From Ruegeria arenilitoris (GTDB lineage Bacteria; Pseudomonadota; Alphaproteobacteria; Rhodobacterales; Rhodobacteraceae), in contig NZ_WQHP01000003.1 of assembly GCF_013035315.1 (NCBI RefSeq), positions 427,856 to 491,855 on the forward strand: a stretch of 64,000 bases of DNA, read 5' to 3'. Position 1 is the stretch's first letter. Each line of letters begins with the position of its first letter. Shown here in pieces: positions 34,217 through 43,651 of the stretch. A program made the translations under genes and the position numbers. Under the pieces are notes generated by a model. It ran no database searches. It was not told the DNA's origin and was given only the letters and a program-made list of their open reading frames with translations.

Positions 34217-35568
34217 GCCTGCTGTCCGCCCTGCCCGCTACCGACAGTTACCGGACAACTGGCAAAGGCGCCCTATCCAGCGCGTTTGCCGTATCCGAAT
34301 TGGCGACAGCCACCTTCGGCGCGGTCGGACAGGAACTGGCTCGGTTGACAGCAGCCCTCAACCTATCGTCTGAAATGCCTGCGGCCACGGTAGATCACAA
34401 GCTGGCCTCACTTTGGTACGGGTTTTCCTTCAAACCTGACGGATGGGAAATGCCAAGCCTTTGGGACGCGGTCGCAGGGGACTACCAAACCGCCGACGGC
34501 TGGATCAGGTTGCACACCAACCTGCCGCGCCACCGGGCCGCGGCGTTGAAAGTGCTCGAGGTCACGGCGGACCGGACACTGGTGGCGCAAGCAGTACGCA
34601 CATGGGCCGCAAGCGAACTGGAATCTGCGGTCGTCGCTCAAGGGGGCGTAGCTGCGGCCATGCGCAGCCGGTCAGATTGGCTGGACCATCCTCAGGGCCG
34701 CGCCATTTCCCGCGATCCGCTCATCGGATGGCACAGCCCGCGCCAGATCAAACTGCGCGACCGGCCTGAGGCCTCGGCAACGCGTCCGCTGGCAGGGTTG
34801 CGCGTCCTCGACCTGACGCGTGTGCTGGCAGGTCCAGTCTCGACCCGCACTCTGGCCGGGTTCGGCGCCGAGGTCCTGCGTGTCGATCCCCCCGGTTGGG
34901 ACGAGCCCGGCGTTATCCCAGATATCTCACTTGGTAAATCCTGCGCCTACCTTGACCTGAAATCGTCGGTCGGACTCGAAAAGCTGCAAGACCTGCTTTC
35001 GCAAGCCGACGTCTTCATCCATGGCTATCGCCCCGGCGCACTGGACGGGCTGGGGCTGACCAAAGCCAAGCGCGATGAACTTGCCCCGAACCGGGTCGAG
35101 GTCACGCTGGATGCTTACGGCTGGCAGGGCCCATGGGCCAACCGACGCGGGTTCGACAGCCTTGTACAGATGAGCGCCGGGATCGCCGATGCGGGCCGGG
35201 ATTGGGCGAAGGCGGATAAACCCACGCCCCTGCCGGTGCAAGCACTGGATCACGCGACCGGCTACCTGATGGCCGCGGCCGCCCTCTCTGCCATGGCCGA
35301 GGCTGCACTGGGAAATCCCATCATGTTGGGCCAACTTTCCCTGGCGCGCACAGCCGAACTTCTAGCCGTTCTCAGCAAGTCTGAAACGCAAGAGAGCATT
35401 TCCGGCGCGATGCCAGCCGACTACGATACCAACCCCGAGGCCTCGGGCTGGGGTCCTGGTCATCGCCTGAAACCGGCTTTGTCCGTGGGTGCGGCCAAGA
35501 TGGTTTGGGACCGACCCGCGTCAAAGCTTGGCACTTCGCCCCCCGCTTGGCCATCGCTGAACGGCTGA
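34213..35568 (+). CDS. Class III (CaiB/BaiF) CoA-transferase
   Basis: A 451-residue CoA-transferase family III protein. An N-terminal half-domain (about 1-185) without obvious catalytic residues is followed by a full CaiB-type domain beginning GLRVLDLTRVLAGPVSTRTL (about 195). The nucleophilic aspartate expected in this family corresponds to ALDHATGYLMAAAAL. The C-terminal small domain is shortened. It would move CoA from an acyl-CoA donor to an incoming acid. Its coupling to the importer suggests that the imported compound, or its product, is activated as a CoA thioester. Confidence 0.87.
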   Translation: MSLLSALPATDSYRTTGKGALSSAFAVSELATATFGAVGQELARLTAALNLSSEMPAATVDHKLASLWYGFSFKPDGWEMPSLWDAVAGDYQTADGWIRLHTNLPRHRAAALKVLEVTADRTLVAQAVRTWAASELESAVVAQGGVAAAMRSRSDWLDHPQGRAISRDPLIGWHSPRQIKLRDRPEASATRPLAGLRVLDLTRVLAGPVSTRTLAGFGAEVLRVDPPGWDEPGVIPDISLGKSCAYLDLKSSVGLEKLQDLLSQADVFIHGYRPGALDGLGLTKAKRDELAPNRVEVTLDAYGWQGPWANRRGFDSLVQMSAGIADAGRDWAKADKPTPLPVQALDHATGYLMAAAALSAMAEAALGNPIMLGQLSLARTAELLAVLSKSETQESISGAMPADYDTNPEASGWGPGHRLKPALSVGAAKMVWDRPASKLGTSPPAWPSLNG

Positions 35569-35606
35569 ACCAACCGCCGCGCGGCACGCGCGGCCCGGCC
35601 AAACGC

Positions 35607-35640
35607 TTTGGGTGACGTCTCGTCAGAGACGTCACCCAAA
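35607..35640. terminator. Strong hairpin between convergent genes
   Basis: A perfect 14-bp stem, TTTGGGTGACGTCT with AGACGTCACCCAAA, around a six-base loop lies between the CoA-transferase stop and the MscS stop. Two smaller hairpins flank it: CCGCGCG-GCA-CGCGCGG upstream and GGGGCG-GGAG-CGCCCC downstream. The position suits a bidirectional transcript end; there is no U-tract, so classical intrinsic termination is uncertain. A similar three-hairpin block is at 53431-53524. Confidence 0.6.
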
Positions 35641-35656
35641 GGGGCGGGAGCGCCCC

Positions 35657-38038
35657 CTAGCGATCGTCGCCGCCCGGTCCGATGTCGTCCAGATAATCCT
35701 CGTCAATTGCCGCCTGAACTGCACCAGTCACGGCCTCACGCTGCTTTGGCGTCAGATCCTCGGCTTCTTTGCCATCCGCAAGGCGTACCGTGACCTCGCG
35801 GTGGGCGAACTTGATACCTTCCCGCGCGAACAGCTCGCGAATTTCCTGGTACACTTTCTTGCGCACCAGCCATTGATCGCCCGGTTTGGTCATGAACTTG
35901 ACCCGAATGATCATCGCAGAATCCTGCATCTCGATCACGCCCTGCGATTTCAGCGGCTGGATAAAGTTGTCTCCGATCACCGGATCGCTCAGCAACTCCT
36001 GCCCCAGCTTCTTGATCAGCTTGCGCACCTTCTCGACATCCGTGTCGTAGGTCACCCGCAAGGGCAGTTTCATGATCACCCAATCGCGGGAGTAGTTGGT
36101 CAGCACCTTGATCTCACCAAAGGGGATCGTGTTCAGCGCACCCAGATGGTGCCGCAGCTGGAATGACCGGACCGAGATCTTTTCGACCGTTCCCTTCACA
36201 TCCCCGATGTCGATGTACTCACCCTTGCGGAACGCGTCATCCATCAGGAAGAACGCGCCCGAAAATATGTCCCGCACCAGCGTTTGCGAACCGAAGCCCA
36301 CGGCCAGACCGACGACGCCGGCACCGGCAAACAGCGGGCTGACATTGATGCCCAGCTCCATCAGGGCAATCAGGGCAATTGTGACAACGACCAACGCCAG
36401 AATGGCCCCGCGGAACAGCGGCAGCAGGGTCGCAAGCCGGCTCTGTCCGCCTTCCCCGCCTTCGTCGCCCAACTCGGCCTCACCGCCGCCATCGTCGATT
36501 TCCTGCGCGATTTTCGAGTCGATCCAGATGCGGAAGAAATTGAACAGGACGTATCCAATGAACAGGATCACCATAACGTCTAGCGCACGTTCAATCGGCA
36601 GGTCCTCGCTCCAGCTGGCGTCCGGGTTCCAGATAACCACCAGCGCATAGAGACCGACGACAAAAGCCAGAATACCCGCGACCCGACGCGCCAGGTCTTC
36701 GTAAGTCACGATGGAATGCTTGCGCATTTCAGCCTGTGGGGTCTCAATCACCTCTTCCTCGGCGTCGCCTTCAGCGTCTTCCGGGCTTGCATTCAACTCG
36801 ACCATCTGCCGGTTGCGATCGAAATACCGCTCGAGCAGGTAGTTCATCGCACCATAGGCAACCACGACCGACATGAAGATGGCGTAGCTGCTGGCCACAA
36901 TCGGGATCGAGTTCTGGTTTTCCAGCACGAGGTCGACCGCGAGCTTGAACCAACTGAACACCATGTACAGGATCAATACCGGCGCCCAGGCGAACGAGAT
37001 AAAGCGCAGAATCCATGACACCTGATCCGGGGTCCGACCGCCACGAATGGCGTTGGAAATGGCGCGTGCGTTGAACAGGATCATCAGGACATTGCCCAAC
37101 GCACCCAGCATCGTCAGACTGCCATAGACCATGGCGTAGACGTTATAGTTGAGCCCGAAATCCGCGACCCAGGTGGCAAACAGCACAACGGTAATGTCAT
37201 ATGTGGCCAACGCGGATGCCCAGATGTACAGCCGTTTTGCGTCGCGATCTGAAAAGGGCGGCAGGCGATATTGGCTAAGGTACGGGGACAGCACCATCCG
37301 CCACAGGTCGGAGACAGTGCGCGACAAGAAAAAAGCCGTGAAAATGGCGGTGACCGTGAACTGGATTGAGATGTCTTCGGCTTCTCCGAAGAAAAGGAAA
37401 CCTACGATCAGCGCCATCAGCATCGCAAAGATCGTGGCTCCGATCCCCATGAAGAAGCGGAACACCAGGAACGGCATCTTCTCGCGATAGCCCTGCGGGT
37501 TTTCTTTGGATCGGGCGACGACAAAGCCCTTGGCGATGCGTTTGCCGTAAATCTCGATCGACAACCACCGACCGATCAACAGAAACAGGATGTTCCAGAA
37601 CAGAACTTCGACATAGGTCTGTATACGCCCATCCGGGCTGGTCTGGCGCAGAATGTACTGAACTTCAAAGATCGAATAGGGCAGCGCCTCGAGCCGCGAA
37701 TTCATAGACTCGCGAAACTTGGAAAACCGCTCCTGCGCCTTCATCAACTGCGAACCGTCGCCCATCGGGTCCGACGGGCCTTCGGGTCCCGGTGTCGCGC
37801 CTTGTCCTCCGGTGGATACGATCTGCCCGGTACTGTCGATGACGATGACGCTGGCACCAGACTCCGTTGCGGTCCGGATCGCCGCAGCAAGGTCGCTGTC
37901 ACTGGTTGGTTCAGAACTGCTGCTTGAACCCGAGGGATAGCCCGGAATAAGCGAGGTCTGTGCTGCGGCCCCACCCACCAGCGCCAGGGTAAGGGACCAT
38001 AGTATCAGCGTTAATCCGACCAGAAATGTGCGTTTCAT
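35657..38038 (-). CDS. Large MscS-family mechanosensitive channel
   Basis: A 793-residue channel. A signal peptide (LVGLTLILWSLTLALVGGAAAQ, about 5-26, given here in two parts: LVGLTLILWSLTLALVG then GAAAQ) leads into a periplasmic domain, then many transmembrane segments. The MscS core, about residues 540-740, includes the pore helix FAGAGVVGLAVGFGSQTLVR and the beta domain GEYIDIGDVKGTVEKISVRS. A long acidic cytoplasmic loop (NASPEDAEGDAEEEVIETPQ) lies mid-protein. It would open under hypo-osmotic tension. The start at 38038 follows GGAAG, with a weaker in-frame codon just upstream. Confidence 0.92.
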   Translation of the reverse strand: MKRTFLVGLTLILWSLTLALVGGAAAQTSLIPGYPSGSSSSSEPTSDSDLAAAIRTATESGASVIVIDSTGQIVSTGGQGATPGPEGPSDPMGDGSQLMKAQERFSKFRESMNSRLEALPYSIFEVQYILRQTSPDGRIQTYVEVLFWNILFLLIGRWLSIEIYGKRIAKGFVVARSKENPQGYREKMPFLVFRFFMGIGATIFAMLMALIVGFLFFGEAEDISIQFTVTAIFTAFFLSRTVSDLWRMVLSPYLSQYRLPPFSDRDAKRLYIWASALATYDITVVLFATWVADFGLNYNVYAMVYGSLTMLGALGNVLMILFNARAISNAIRGGRTPDQVSWILRFISFAWAPVLILYMVFSWFKLAVDLVLENQNSIPIVASSYAIFMSVVVAYGAMNYLLERYFDRNRQMVELNASPEDAEGDAEEEVIETPQAEMRKHSIVTYEDLARRVAGILAFVVGLYALVVIWNPDASWSEDLPIERALDVMVILFIGYVLFNFFRIWIDSKIAQEIDDGGGEAELGDEGGEGGQSRLATLLPLFRGAILALVVVTIALIALMELGINVSPLFAGAGVVGLAVGFGSQTLVRDIFSGAFFLMDDAFRKGEYIDIGDVKGTVEKISVRSFQLRHHLGALNTIPFGEIKVLTNYSRDWVIMKLPLRVTYDTDVEKVRKLIKKLGQELLSDPVIGDNFIQPLKSQGVIEMQDSAMIIRVKFMTKPGDQWLVRKKVYQEIRELFAREGIKFAHREVTVRLADGKEAEDLTPKQREAVTGAVQAAIDEDYLDDIGPGGDDR

Positions 38039-38396
38039 CCGGTTTTCTTCCAATTCATTCTTCGCAAGGCAGAGTATCGAAGCCTTCTGGCCGGTTCAAA
38101 CACTCAACCCCTGACGTCGCAATATCGTGTCACGGCGTGTTCCTGGCACCATGCTTGGAAACGAAGTGTTTGCAACCTGGAAAAAACGGAATATGACCGG
38201 GCAAACACGGTCAACAAAGCGGGTAAACTGACAATTTGATGTAGAACAGGGCGCGACCGGGGAACCCACGGTTAAATGCGTCGCAGGTCGAGACAGCCTG
38301 GTTTACATCCGTGATTTTGCTCGCAGCCGGAAAAAATATATACGATACAGGTGCAAGCGCGCGGAGTTGCACCAAGACAGTGAAATAGGCGAAAGC
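38039..38396. other. 358-bp intergenic region between MscS and the glycan cluster
   Basis: I see no gene on either strand that looks coding. The right half must hold the promoter of the rightward glycosyltransferase cluster; an A/T-rich run (AAAAAATATATACGATAC) at about 38328-38348 is the best candidate for a -10 region, without a clear -35. A perfect 7-bp inverted repeat, GGTGCAA (38350-38356) and TTGCACC (38367-38373), lies in the probable leader about 25 bp before the first start codon and could be an operator or a mRNA hairpin. Confidence 0.45.
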
Positions 38397-39611
38397 ATGA
38401 GCCTGAAAAGACAAGAAGAAACAACCGGCCGTGCGCCGCGCATTCTGTTCTACAGCCACGATACGTTCGGCTTGGGCCATTTGCGCAGGTCCAGGGCCTT
38501 GGCAAGTGCAATTACACAGGCTGACCCTTCTGCGTCGGCACTGATCCTGACGGGTTCGCCCGTTGCCGGTCGTTTCACATTTCCGCGCCGTGTGGACCAC
38601 GTGCGCCTGCCCGGTGTGACCAAACGAGCCGACGGATCTTATGCATCGCAAACGATTGGCATGGGGATCGAAGAGGTCACCGAGTTGCGCGCGGGCCTGA
38701 TCCAGACTTCCGTTCAGCAATTCGACCCAGACGTTCTGATCGTCGACAAGGAACCCACAGGTTTTCGCGGCGAACTGATACCGACACTGGAAAGCATGGT
38801 GCGTACCCGCCGCACCAAGATCGTTTTGGGTCTGCGCGACGTTCTGGACGAGCCCGACGTTCTGGCCGCCGAGTGGGCGCGCAAAGAAGCCATCGAAGCG
38901 ACCGAGAAATTCTATGACGAAATCTGGGTCTACGGGCTGCGCTCGATCTATGATCCGACCAGGGGCCTGCCCCTCAGCGCAGCCGCACAGTCGCGGATCC
39001 ACTGGACAGGGTATCTGCGCCGTGATCTGGGACCCGTCGGAGAGCCGCCGGAGCAACCTTACATCCTGATCACGCCTGGTGGCGGTGGCGACGGCAAAGC
39101 GATGGTGAACCTGGTTCTGTCCGCCTACGAACAAGACCCCACTTTGTCACCACGGGCCGTTCTGGTGTACGGCCCCTTCCTTGCGGGTGAACAGCGCGAC
39201 GAATTCGAAGCCCGCGTTGCGGCGCTGAACGGCCGGGTCACGGCGGTTGGATTTGAATCGCAGATCGAAACCCTGTTTGCAGGCGCCGCGGGCGTCGTCT
39301 GCATGGGCGGTTACAACACCTTTTGCGAGGTGCTGTCCTTTGACAAACGCGCCGTCATCGTCCCGCGCACGACACCAAGGCTTGAGCAATGGATCCGCGC
39401 CTCGCGGGCCGAGGATCTGGGGCTGGTGCGGATGCTGGACGAAAACCGCGACGGGCTGACAGCCGATGCCATGATCAGCGCCATCCGCAACCTGCCGCAT
39501 CAAGCTCTGCCCTCGCAAGCGATTAGCGAAGGTCTGCTGGACGGGCTGGATTATGTTACAAGCCGCGTCGACGCGCTGCTTGGTGGAGAACGGGAACGGG
39601 CCACCGGATGA
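38397..39611 (+). CDS. GT-B glycosyltransferase (COG4671/MurG-like)
   Basis: A 404-residue cytosolic glycosyltransferase. The N-terminus ILFYSHDTFGLGHLRRSRAL contains the GxGHxxR loop of MurG/MGT-type enzymes that scan a lipid or sugar acceptor. The C-terminal half has LITPGGGGDGKAMVNLVLSA and VCMGGYNTFCEVLSFDKRAV, the latter typical of the donor nucleotide site. It opens a seven-gene cluster and overlaps the next gene by four bases. ATG 38397 is preferred over an upstream in-frame codon for family alignment. Donor and acceptor are unknown. Confidence 0.85.
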   Translation: MSLKRQEETTGRAPRILFYSHDTFGLGHLRRSRALASAITQADPSASALILTGSPVAGRFTFPRRVDHVRLPGVTKRADGSYASQTIGMGIEEVTELRAGLIQTSVQQFDPDVLIVDKEPTGFRGELIPTLESMVRTRRTKIVLGLRDVLDEPDVLAAEWARKEAIEATEKFYDEIWVYGLRSIYDPTRGLPLSAAAQSRIHWTGYLRRDLGPVGEPPEQPYILITPGGGGDGKAMVNLVLSAYEQDPTLSPRAVLVYGPFLAGEQRDEFEARVAALNGRVTAVGFESQIETLFAGAAGVVCMGGYNTFCEVLSFDKRAVIVPRTTPRLEQWIRASRAEDLGLVRMLDENRDGLTADAMISAIRNLPHQALPSQAISEGLLDGLDYVTSRVDALLGGERERATG

Positions 39612-40855
39612 CTTCCAAACACCCCAAGCTCGCGGTGCTGGTCAAAGGTTGGCCGCGCCTGTCCGAGACGTTTATCGCGCAGGAATTGGTCGCCTTGCAG
39701 GATGCAGGTCACCGGTTCGACATCTGGTCTCTGCGGCACCCGACGGACGTCAAACGCCACCCGCTGCACGACCGGTTCAAGGGACAGGTGCATTACCTGC
39801 CGGAATATCTGTACCAAGAGCCTCAGCGTGTCTGGGCGGCGCGCAGCGTCGCGCAGTCCCTGCCCGGCTATTCCGAAGCCTACAAAGTGTGGCGCGCGGA
39901 TCTACGTCGCGACCCGACACATAATCGCATCCGTCGGTTTGGGCAGGCATGCGTTCTGGCGGCTGAATTGTCCTCGGAAACAAGGGTGATGTACGCGCAT
40001 TTCATGCACACCCCGTCCTCGGTTGCACGCTATGCCGCCATCATGCGCGGCCTTCCGTGGAGCTTTTCGGCCCATGCCAAGGACATCTGGACCTCACCCG
40101 ATTGGGAAAAGACCGAGAAACTGAAGGCCAGCACTCACGGGGCAGCCTTCGGAGCGACCTGTACCGCGATAGGGGCCGAGCACCTGCGCAGTCTGGCAGA
40201 CGATCCCGCGCGGATTGATCTGATCTATCACGGGCTGGACCTGAACCGTTTTCCTGAGCCGCCAAACCGTATGGCCCGCACTCCGGATGGGCCGTTTCAC
40301 ATGCTATCGGTCGGTCGTTTGGTCGAGAAAAAGGGCTTCGACCGCCTGATCGATGCTCTTACCATGCTTCCGACAAGCTTGGACTGGCACTGGACCCATA
40401 TCGGTGGCGGTACTCTGGCCGAAGCGCTGAGCGACAGAGCCGAGGCCGCTGGTATCGCGGATCGGATCACTTGGCGCGGAGCTTGCGACCAACCCGACGT
40501 GATCGCCGCTATGCGCGCATCGGACCTGTTTGTCCTGCCTAGCCGCATCGCGGCGGACGGGGACCGCGACGGGCTGCCGAATGTGTTGATGGAGGCCGCG
40601 TCTCAGCTGCTGCCAATCCTGTCGACACCTGTTTCGGCCATCCCAGAGTTTATCGACACCGGCACGCATGGGCTGTTGTCCGATGACAACCCGGCCGCGC
40701 TGGCCGAGGCGATTACCGAGATGGCCACCAACCCGGATCGCGCGACAGCCATGGCAAACGCGGCCCGCACCCGCTTGCTGGCTGATTTCCGCATGGATCC
40801 GGGCATTGCCCTGCTGTCCAAACGGCTTAGCGCGTTGGGGGCGAGCAAAGACTGA
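39608..40855 (+). CDS. Glycosyltransferase family 4 (colanic-acid type)
   Basis: A 415-residue GT-B enzyme. The opening KLAVLVKGWPRLSETFIAQE is the mark of exopolysaccharide GT4 enzymes related to WcaL/AmsK. The donor half has MLSVGRLVEKKGFDRLIDAL and LPSRIAADGDRDGLPNVLME, where the late glutamate of EX7E binds the nucleotide sugar. It overlaps both neighbours (4 bp and 1 bp). This is the strongest hint that the cluster builds an extracellular or lipid-linked glycan. Confidence 0.88.
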   Translation: MTSKHPKLAVLVKGWPRLSETFIAQELVALQDAGHRFDIWSLRHPTDVKRHPLHDRFKGQVHYLPEYLYQEPQRVWAARSVAQSLPGYSEAYKVWRADLRRDPTHNRIRRFGQACVLAAELSSETRVMYAHFMHTPSSVARYAAIMRGLPWSFSAHAKDIWTSPDWEKTEKLKASTHGAAFGATCTAIGAEHLRSLADDPARIDLIYHGLDLNRFPEPPNRMARTPDGPFHMLSVGRLVEKKGFDRLIDALTMLPTSLDWHWTHIGGGTLAEALSDRAEAAGIADRITWRGACDQPDVIAAMRASDLFVLPSRIAADGDRDGLPNVLMEAASQLLPILSTPVSAIPEFIDTGTHGLLSDDNPAALAEAITEMATNPDRATAMANAARTRLLADFRMDPGIALLSKRLSALGASKD

Positions 40856-41931
40856 TGGTCCGCGTCGCCTTTTTCTCGCCGATGAAATCTCCGGACAGCC
40901 CGGTGCCGTCGGGCGACAGAGAAATGGCGCGCAACCTGATCCGAGCCATTGGGGCGCAAGGCGATCAGGTCGATCTGATCTCGCAACTGCGCATCTACGA
41001 CAAAGCCGGGGATGCTGAGGTGCAGCAGAACCTGCGCGCTGCAGCCGAGGCCGAAGCGCAGCGGTTGATCGCAGAAATGCCTGCCGACACCGATCTGTGG
41101 GTGACTTACCACAATTACTACAAGGCACCGGACCTTTTGGGCCCCAAAGTTTGTGCCGCACGTGGCATACCGTATGTCCAACTTGAAAGCACTCGGGCCA
41201 CCAGCCGGTTGAATGGTCCATGGTCCGGGTTTGCTCAATCCGCGCATGACGCCTGCGATGCGGCGGCCGTTATTTTTTACCATACCGCCAACGATCTGAT
41301 CACGCTGAAGCGTGAGCGATATGGCAATCAGGACCTGGTCGAATTACCGCCGTTTCTGCCGATCACAACGCTGCCACCCGCCTCTTCGGGCAACGGGCCC
41401 ATGCTGACCGTGGGAATGATGCGGCAAGGCGACAAGTTGGCTTCGTACCATGTGCTGGCGCAGGCCCTGTCGTATTTGACCGGCGACTGGGCCCTGAGCA
41501 TCGCGGGCAATGGGCCGGCGAGGGCCGATGTCGAAGCATTGATGGCGCCATTCGACGCAAAGGTCCAATTTCTTGGCCAGTTAGACCGCGACGCCTTGCA
41601 AGAAGTATACGCGAACGCGTCTATCATGGTCTGGCCTGGCGTGAATGAGGCGTATGGCATGGTCTATCTGGAAGCGCAGGCAAGCGGGGTCCCCGTCTTG
41701 GCGCAAGACAGACCGGGGGTCCGCGATGTACTGGCTCCGACCGACTATCCGTCCGTTGACAGTGGGGCCAAAGGGTTTGCTACGCGGTTACAAACCCTGT
41801 TGGATGATCCCGCCCTGCGCCGGTCGATTGGGGCGAAGGCGTGCGCCTATGTAACTGACCGCCACCTCATGCCCACCGCAACCGAAAGGTTCTGGCGGGC
41901 GGCACGACCCCTGATCGGAGGCACCGCATGA
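40855..41931 (+). CDS. Glycosyltransferase (GT4-like)
   Basis: A 358-residue GT-B protein. It begins VRVAFFSPMKSPDSPVPSGD, with the SGDREMARNL loop usual for GT4 enzymes, and the C-terminal donor site is EAYGMVYLEAQASGVPVLAQ with EX7E-like spacing. YFDxP-type flexible regions are absent. The gene overlaps the previous stop by one base and the next start by four. The middle segment contains DLWVTYHNYYKAPDLLGPKV, a phrase I do not associate with a characterised specificity. Confidence 0.83.
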   Translation: MVRVAFFSPMKSPDSPVPSGDREMARNLIRAIGAQGDQVDLISQLRIYDKAGDAEVQQNLRAAAEAEAQRLIAEMPADTDLWVTYHNYYKAPDLLGPKVCAARGIPYVQLESTRATSRLNGPWSGFAQSAHDACDAAAVIFYHTANDLITLKRERYGNQDLVELPPFLPITTLPPASSGNGPMLTVGMMRQGDKLASYHVLAQALSYLTGDWALSIAGNGPARADVEALMAPFDAKVQFLGQLDRDALQEVYANASIMVWPGVNEAYGMVYLEAQASGVPVLAQDRPGVRDVLAPTDYPSVDSGAKGFATRLQTLLDDPALRRSIGAKACAYVTDRHLMPTATERFWRAARPLIGGTA

Positions 41932-42512
41932 GCCGACTTGCCCTTTTGCGCCATGGTCACACCCATTGGAACCGCGCGGGCCGCATTCAGGGGCGCAGCG
42001 ATATTCCCTTGGACGACGACGCCCGCGCCGAACTGGCCGGTTATGAACTGCCCGCGCCGTGGGACAAGGCGGCGCTCTGGTCCAGCCCTTTGCAGCGCGC
42101 CAGCGAAACAGCACGGCTGGTCGCAGGACAAGAGCCCATGGTCGCCGAGGCCCTCACCGAAATGAACTGGGGGGATTGGGAAGGTCTGCGCGGTGTTGAT
42201 CTGATCGCGGATACAGGTAGCGGTTACCGTCATATCGAGGATTGGGGCTGGGATTATCGCCCACCGAACGGAGAAAGCCCGGCCGAGGTTCGGGCCCGGC
42301 TGCAACCCTGGCTGGGTGCGCTGCAAGGCGACACGGTCGCCGTCTGCCACATCGGTATCATGCGCGTCATACTGGCAGGGGCCTGGGGTTGGGATTTTGA
42401 GGGCGAAGCACCGTTCAAAATCAAACGCAACCGGCTGTATGTCATCGATCTGGAAAGCTTCCGCGCGCAACCAGAGCCGATCCGTTTGCTCCGGCAGGAG
42501 ACCCCGGAATGA
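41928..42512 (+). CDS. Histidine phosphatase family protein
   Basis: A 194-residue branch of the phosphoglycerate-mutase-like superfamily. The catalytic RHG motif is at the N-terminus (LALLRHGHTHWNRAGRIQGR), the second arginine in SSPLQRASETARLV, the acid in EMNWGDWEG, and the second histidine in AVCHIGIMRVIL. Enzymes of this type dephosphorylate sugar phosphates or phosphorylated carriers. Within a glycosyltransferase cluster it most likely removes a phosphate from a biosynthetic intermediate. Confidence 0.87.
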   Translation: MSRLALLRHGHTHWNRAGRIQGRSDIPLDDDARAELAGYELPAPWDKAALWSSPLQRASETARLVAGQEPMVAEALTEMNWGDWEGLRGVDLIADTGSGYRHIEDWGWDYRPPNGESPAEVRARLQPWLGALQGDTVAVCHIGIMRVILAGAWGWDFEGEAPFKIKRNRLYVIDLESFRAQPEPIRLLRQETPE

Positions 42513-43651
42513 AGGTCATGATCGTTGTCACCCATTTGCTGGGCACCGGCCACCTGAGCCGTGCTTTGACGCTGGGTCGGGCCTTTGTGGCGGAGGGTCA
42601 CGAGACGTTTGTCGTCTCAGGCGGGATGCCGGCACCGCAACTGGACAGCACCGGAATGACTCTGTTGGGCCTACCACCGCTACGTTCGGATGGCACCAAT
42701 TTCACGCGCCTGCTGACACAAGACGGATCGGTGGCGGATGAGGCCTATCTGACGGCTCGCAAGATCGCGCTGGTCGAGGCCGTGCGCAGTTTTGCACCGG
42801 ACATTCTGATCACCGAACTTTTTCCGTTTGGCCGTCGTTCCCTGGCGGCAGAGTTTTTGGCCGCGCTGGATGCCGCCCAAGCCCTACGTCCACGCCCGGT
42901 GGTTTTGGGATCGATCCGAGACATTCTGGCGCCACCATCCAAACCCTCAAAGGCAGAGCGCGCCGAAGAGATCGTGATGGGTTATTATGACGGTATTCTT
43001 GTCCACGCGGATCAAGACGTCGTGCCATTGAACATCAGTTGGCCCGTTTCCGACCAATTGGCGCAGCGGCTTTGCTATTCCGGCTTTGTGGCTCCTCCCG
43101 CCCCGGTCCCGCATAAGGACGCGACCGGTAAGGACGAGGTCCTGGTCAGCGCAGGTGGCGGTTCAGTCGGGCAGCCGATCTTTCGGGCCGCCGTTGAGGC
43201 CGCCCGAAAGATGCCCAACAGGCGCTGGCGCCTGTTGGTGGGCGGACAGGATGCCAAAGCGCGCATTGATGAACTTCGACAGCTTTCGGCGGATGCTCCG
43301 GTCACGTTGGAAACGGTACGTCCGGATTTCCGGCAGATGTTGCCGCATGCGGCGGCCTCGGTCAGCATGTGCGGCTACAACACCGCGCTGGACCTTCTGC
43401 AAAGCGGTACACCAGCGGTTTTCATTCCCTTCGATGACGGCAACGAAGTTGAACAGAGCCTGCGCGCACGTACTCTTGCAGAAATGCCTGCCATCGATGT
43501 GATCCCAAGCAAAGACTTGAACGGCGAGATGCTGGCCCGGGCCGTTGATCGCGTCATCTCTGCCGGGCCGCGCGAGGTTTCGGATCAAGGCTTTGATGGC
43601 GCTGTGCAATCCGTTCGGATCGCCAAGGACCTTTTGGAGCGGCGAGGATGA
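42509..43651 (+). CDS. Second MurG/COG4671-like glycosyltransferase
   Basis: A 380-residue GT-B enzyme that resembles the first gene of the cluster. It opens MKVMIVVTHLLGTGHLSRAL (GTGHLSR acceptor loop) and has LVSAGGGSVGQPIFRAAVEA and SMCGYNTALDLLQSGTPAVF in the donor half, aligned with VCMGGYNTFCEVL of the first enzyme. It overlaps both neighbouring genes by four bases. Duplicated enzymes of this kind usually add successive residues or act on two related acceptors. Confidence 0.83.
   Translation: MKVMIVVTHLLGTGHLSRALTLGRAFVAEGHETFVVSGGMPAPQLDSTGMTLLGLPPLRSDGTNFTRLLTQDGSVADEAYLTARKIALVEAVRSFAPDILITELFPFGRRSLAAEFLAALDAAQALRPRPVVLGSIRDILAPPSKPSKAERAEEIVMGYYDGILVHADQDVVPLNISWPVSDQLAQRLCYSGFVAPPAPVPHKDATGKDEVLVSAGGGSVGQPIFRAAVEAARKMPNRRWRLLVGGQDAKARIDELRQLSADAPVTLETVRPDFRQMLPHAAASVSMCGYNTALDLLQSGTPAVFIPFDDGNEVEQSLRARTLAEMPAIDVIPSKDLNGEMLARAVDRVISAGPREVSDQGFDGAVQSVRIAKDLLERRG

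Noticed and set aside
38328..38348. Sigma-70 promoter for the glycan cluster
   Set aside because: A TATATA-like -10 is present, but no -35 at suitable spacing could be identified, so it is mentioned only within the intergenic entry.
38211..39134. Open frame of 307 codons on the minus strand across the first glycosyltransferase gene
   Set aside because: No domain, and it overlaps a well-supported GT-B gene. It does not explain the intergenic region.
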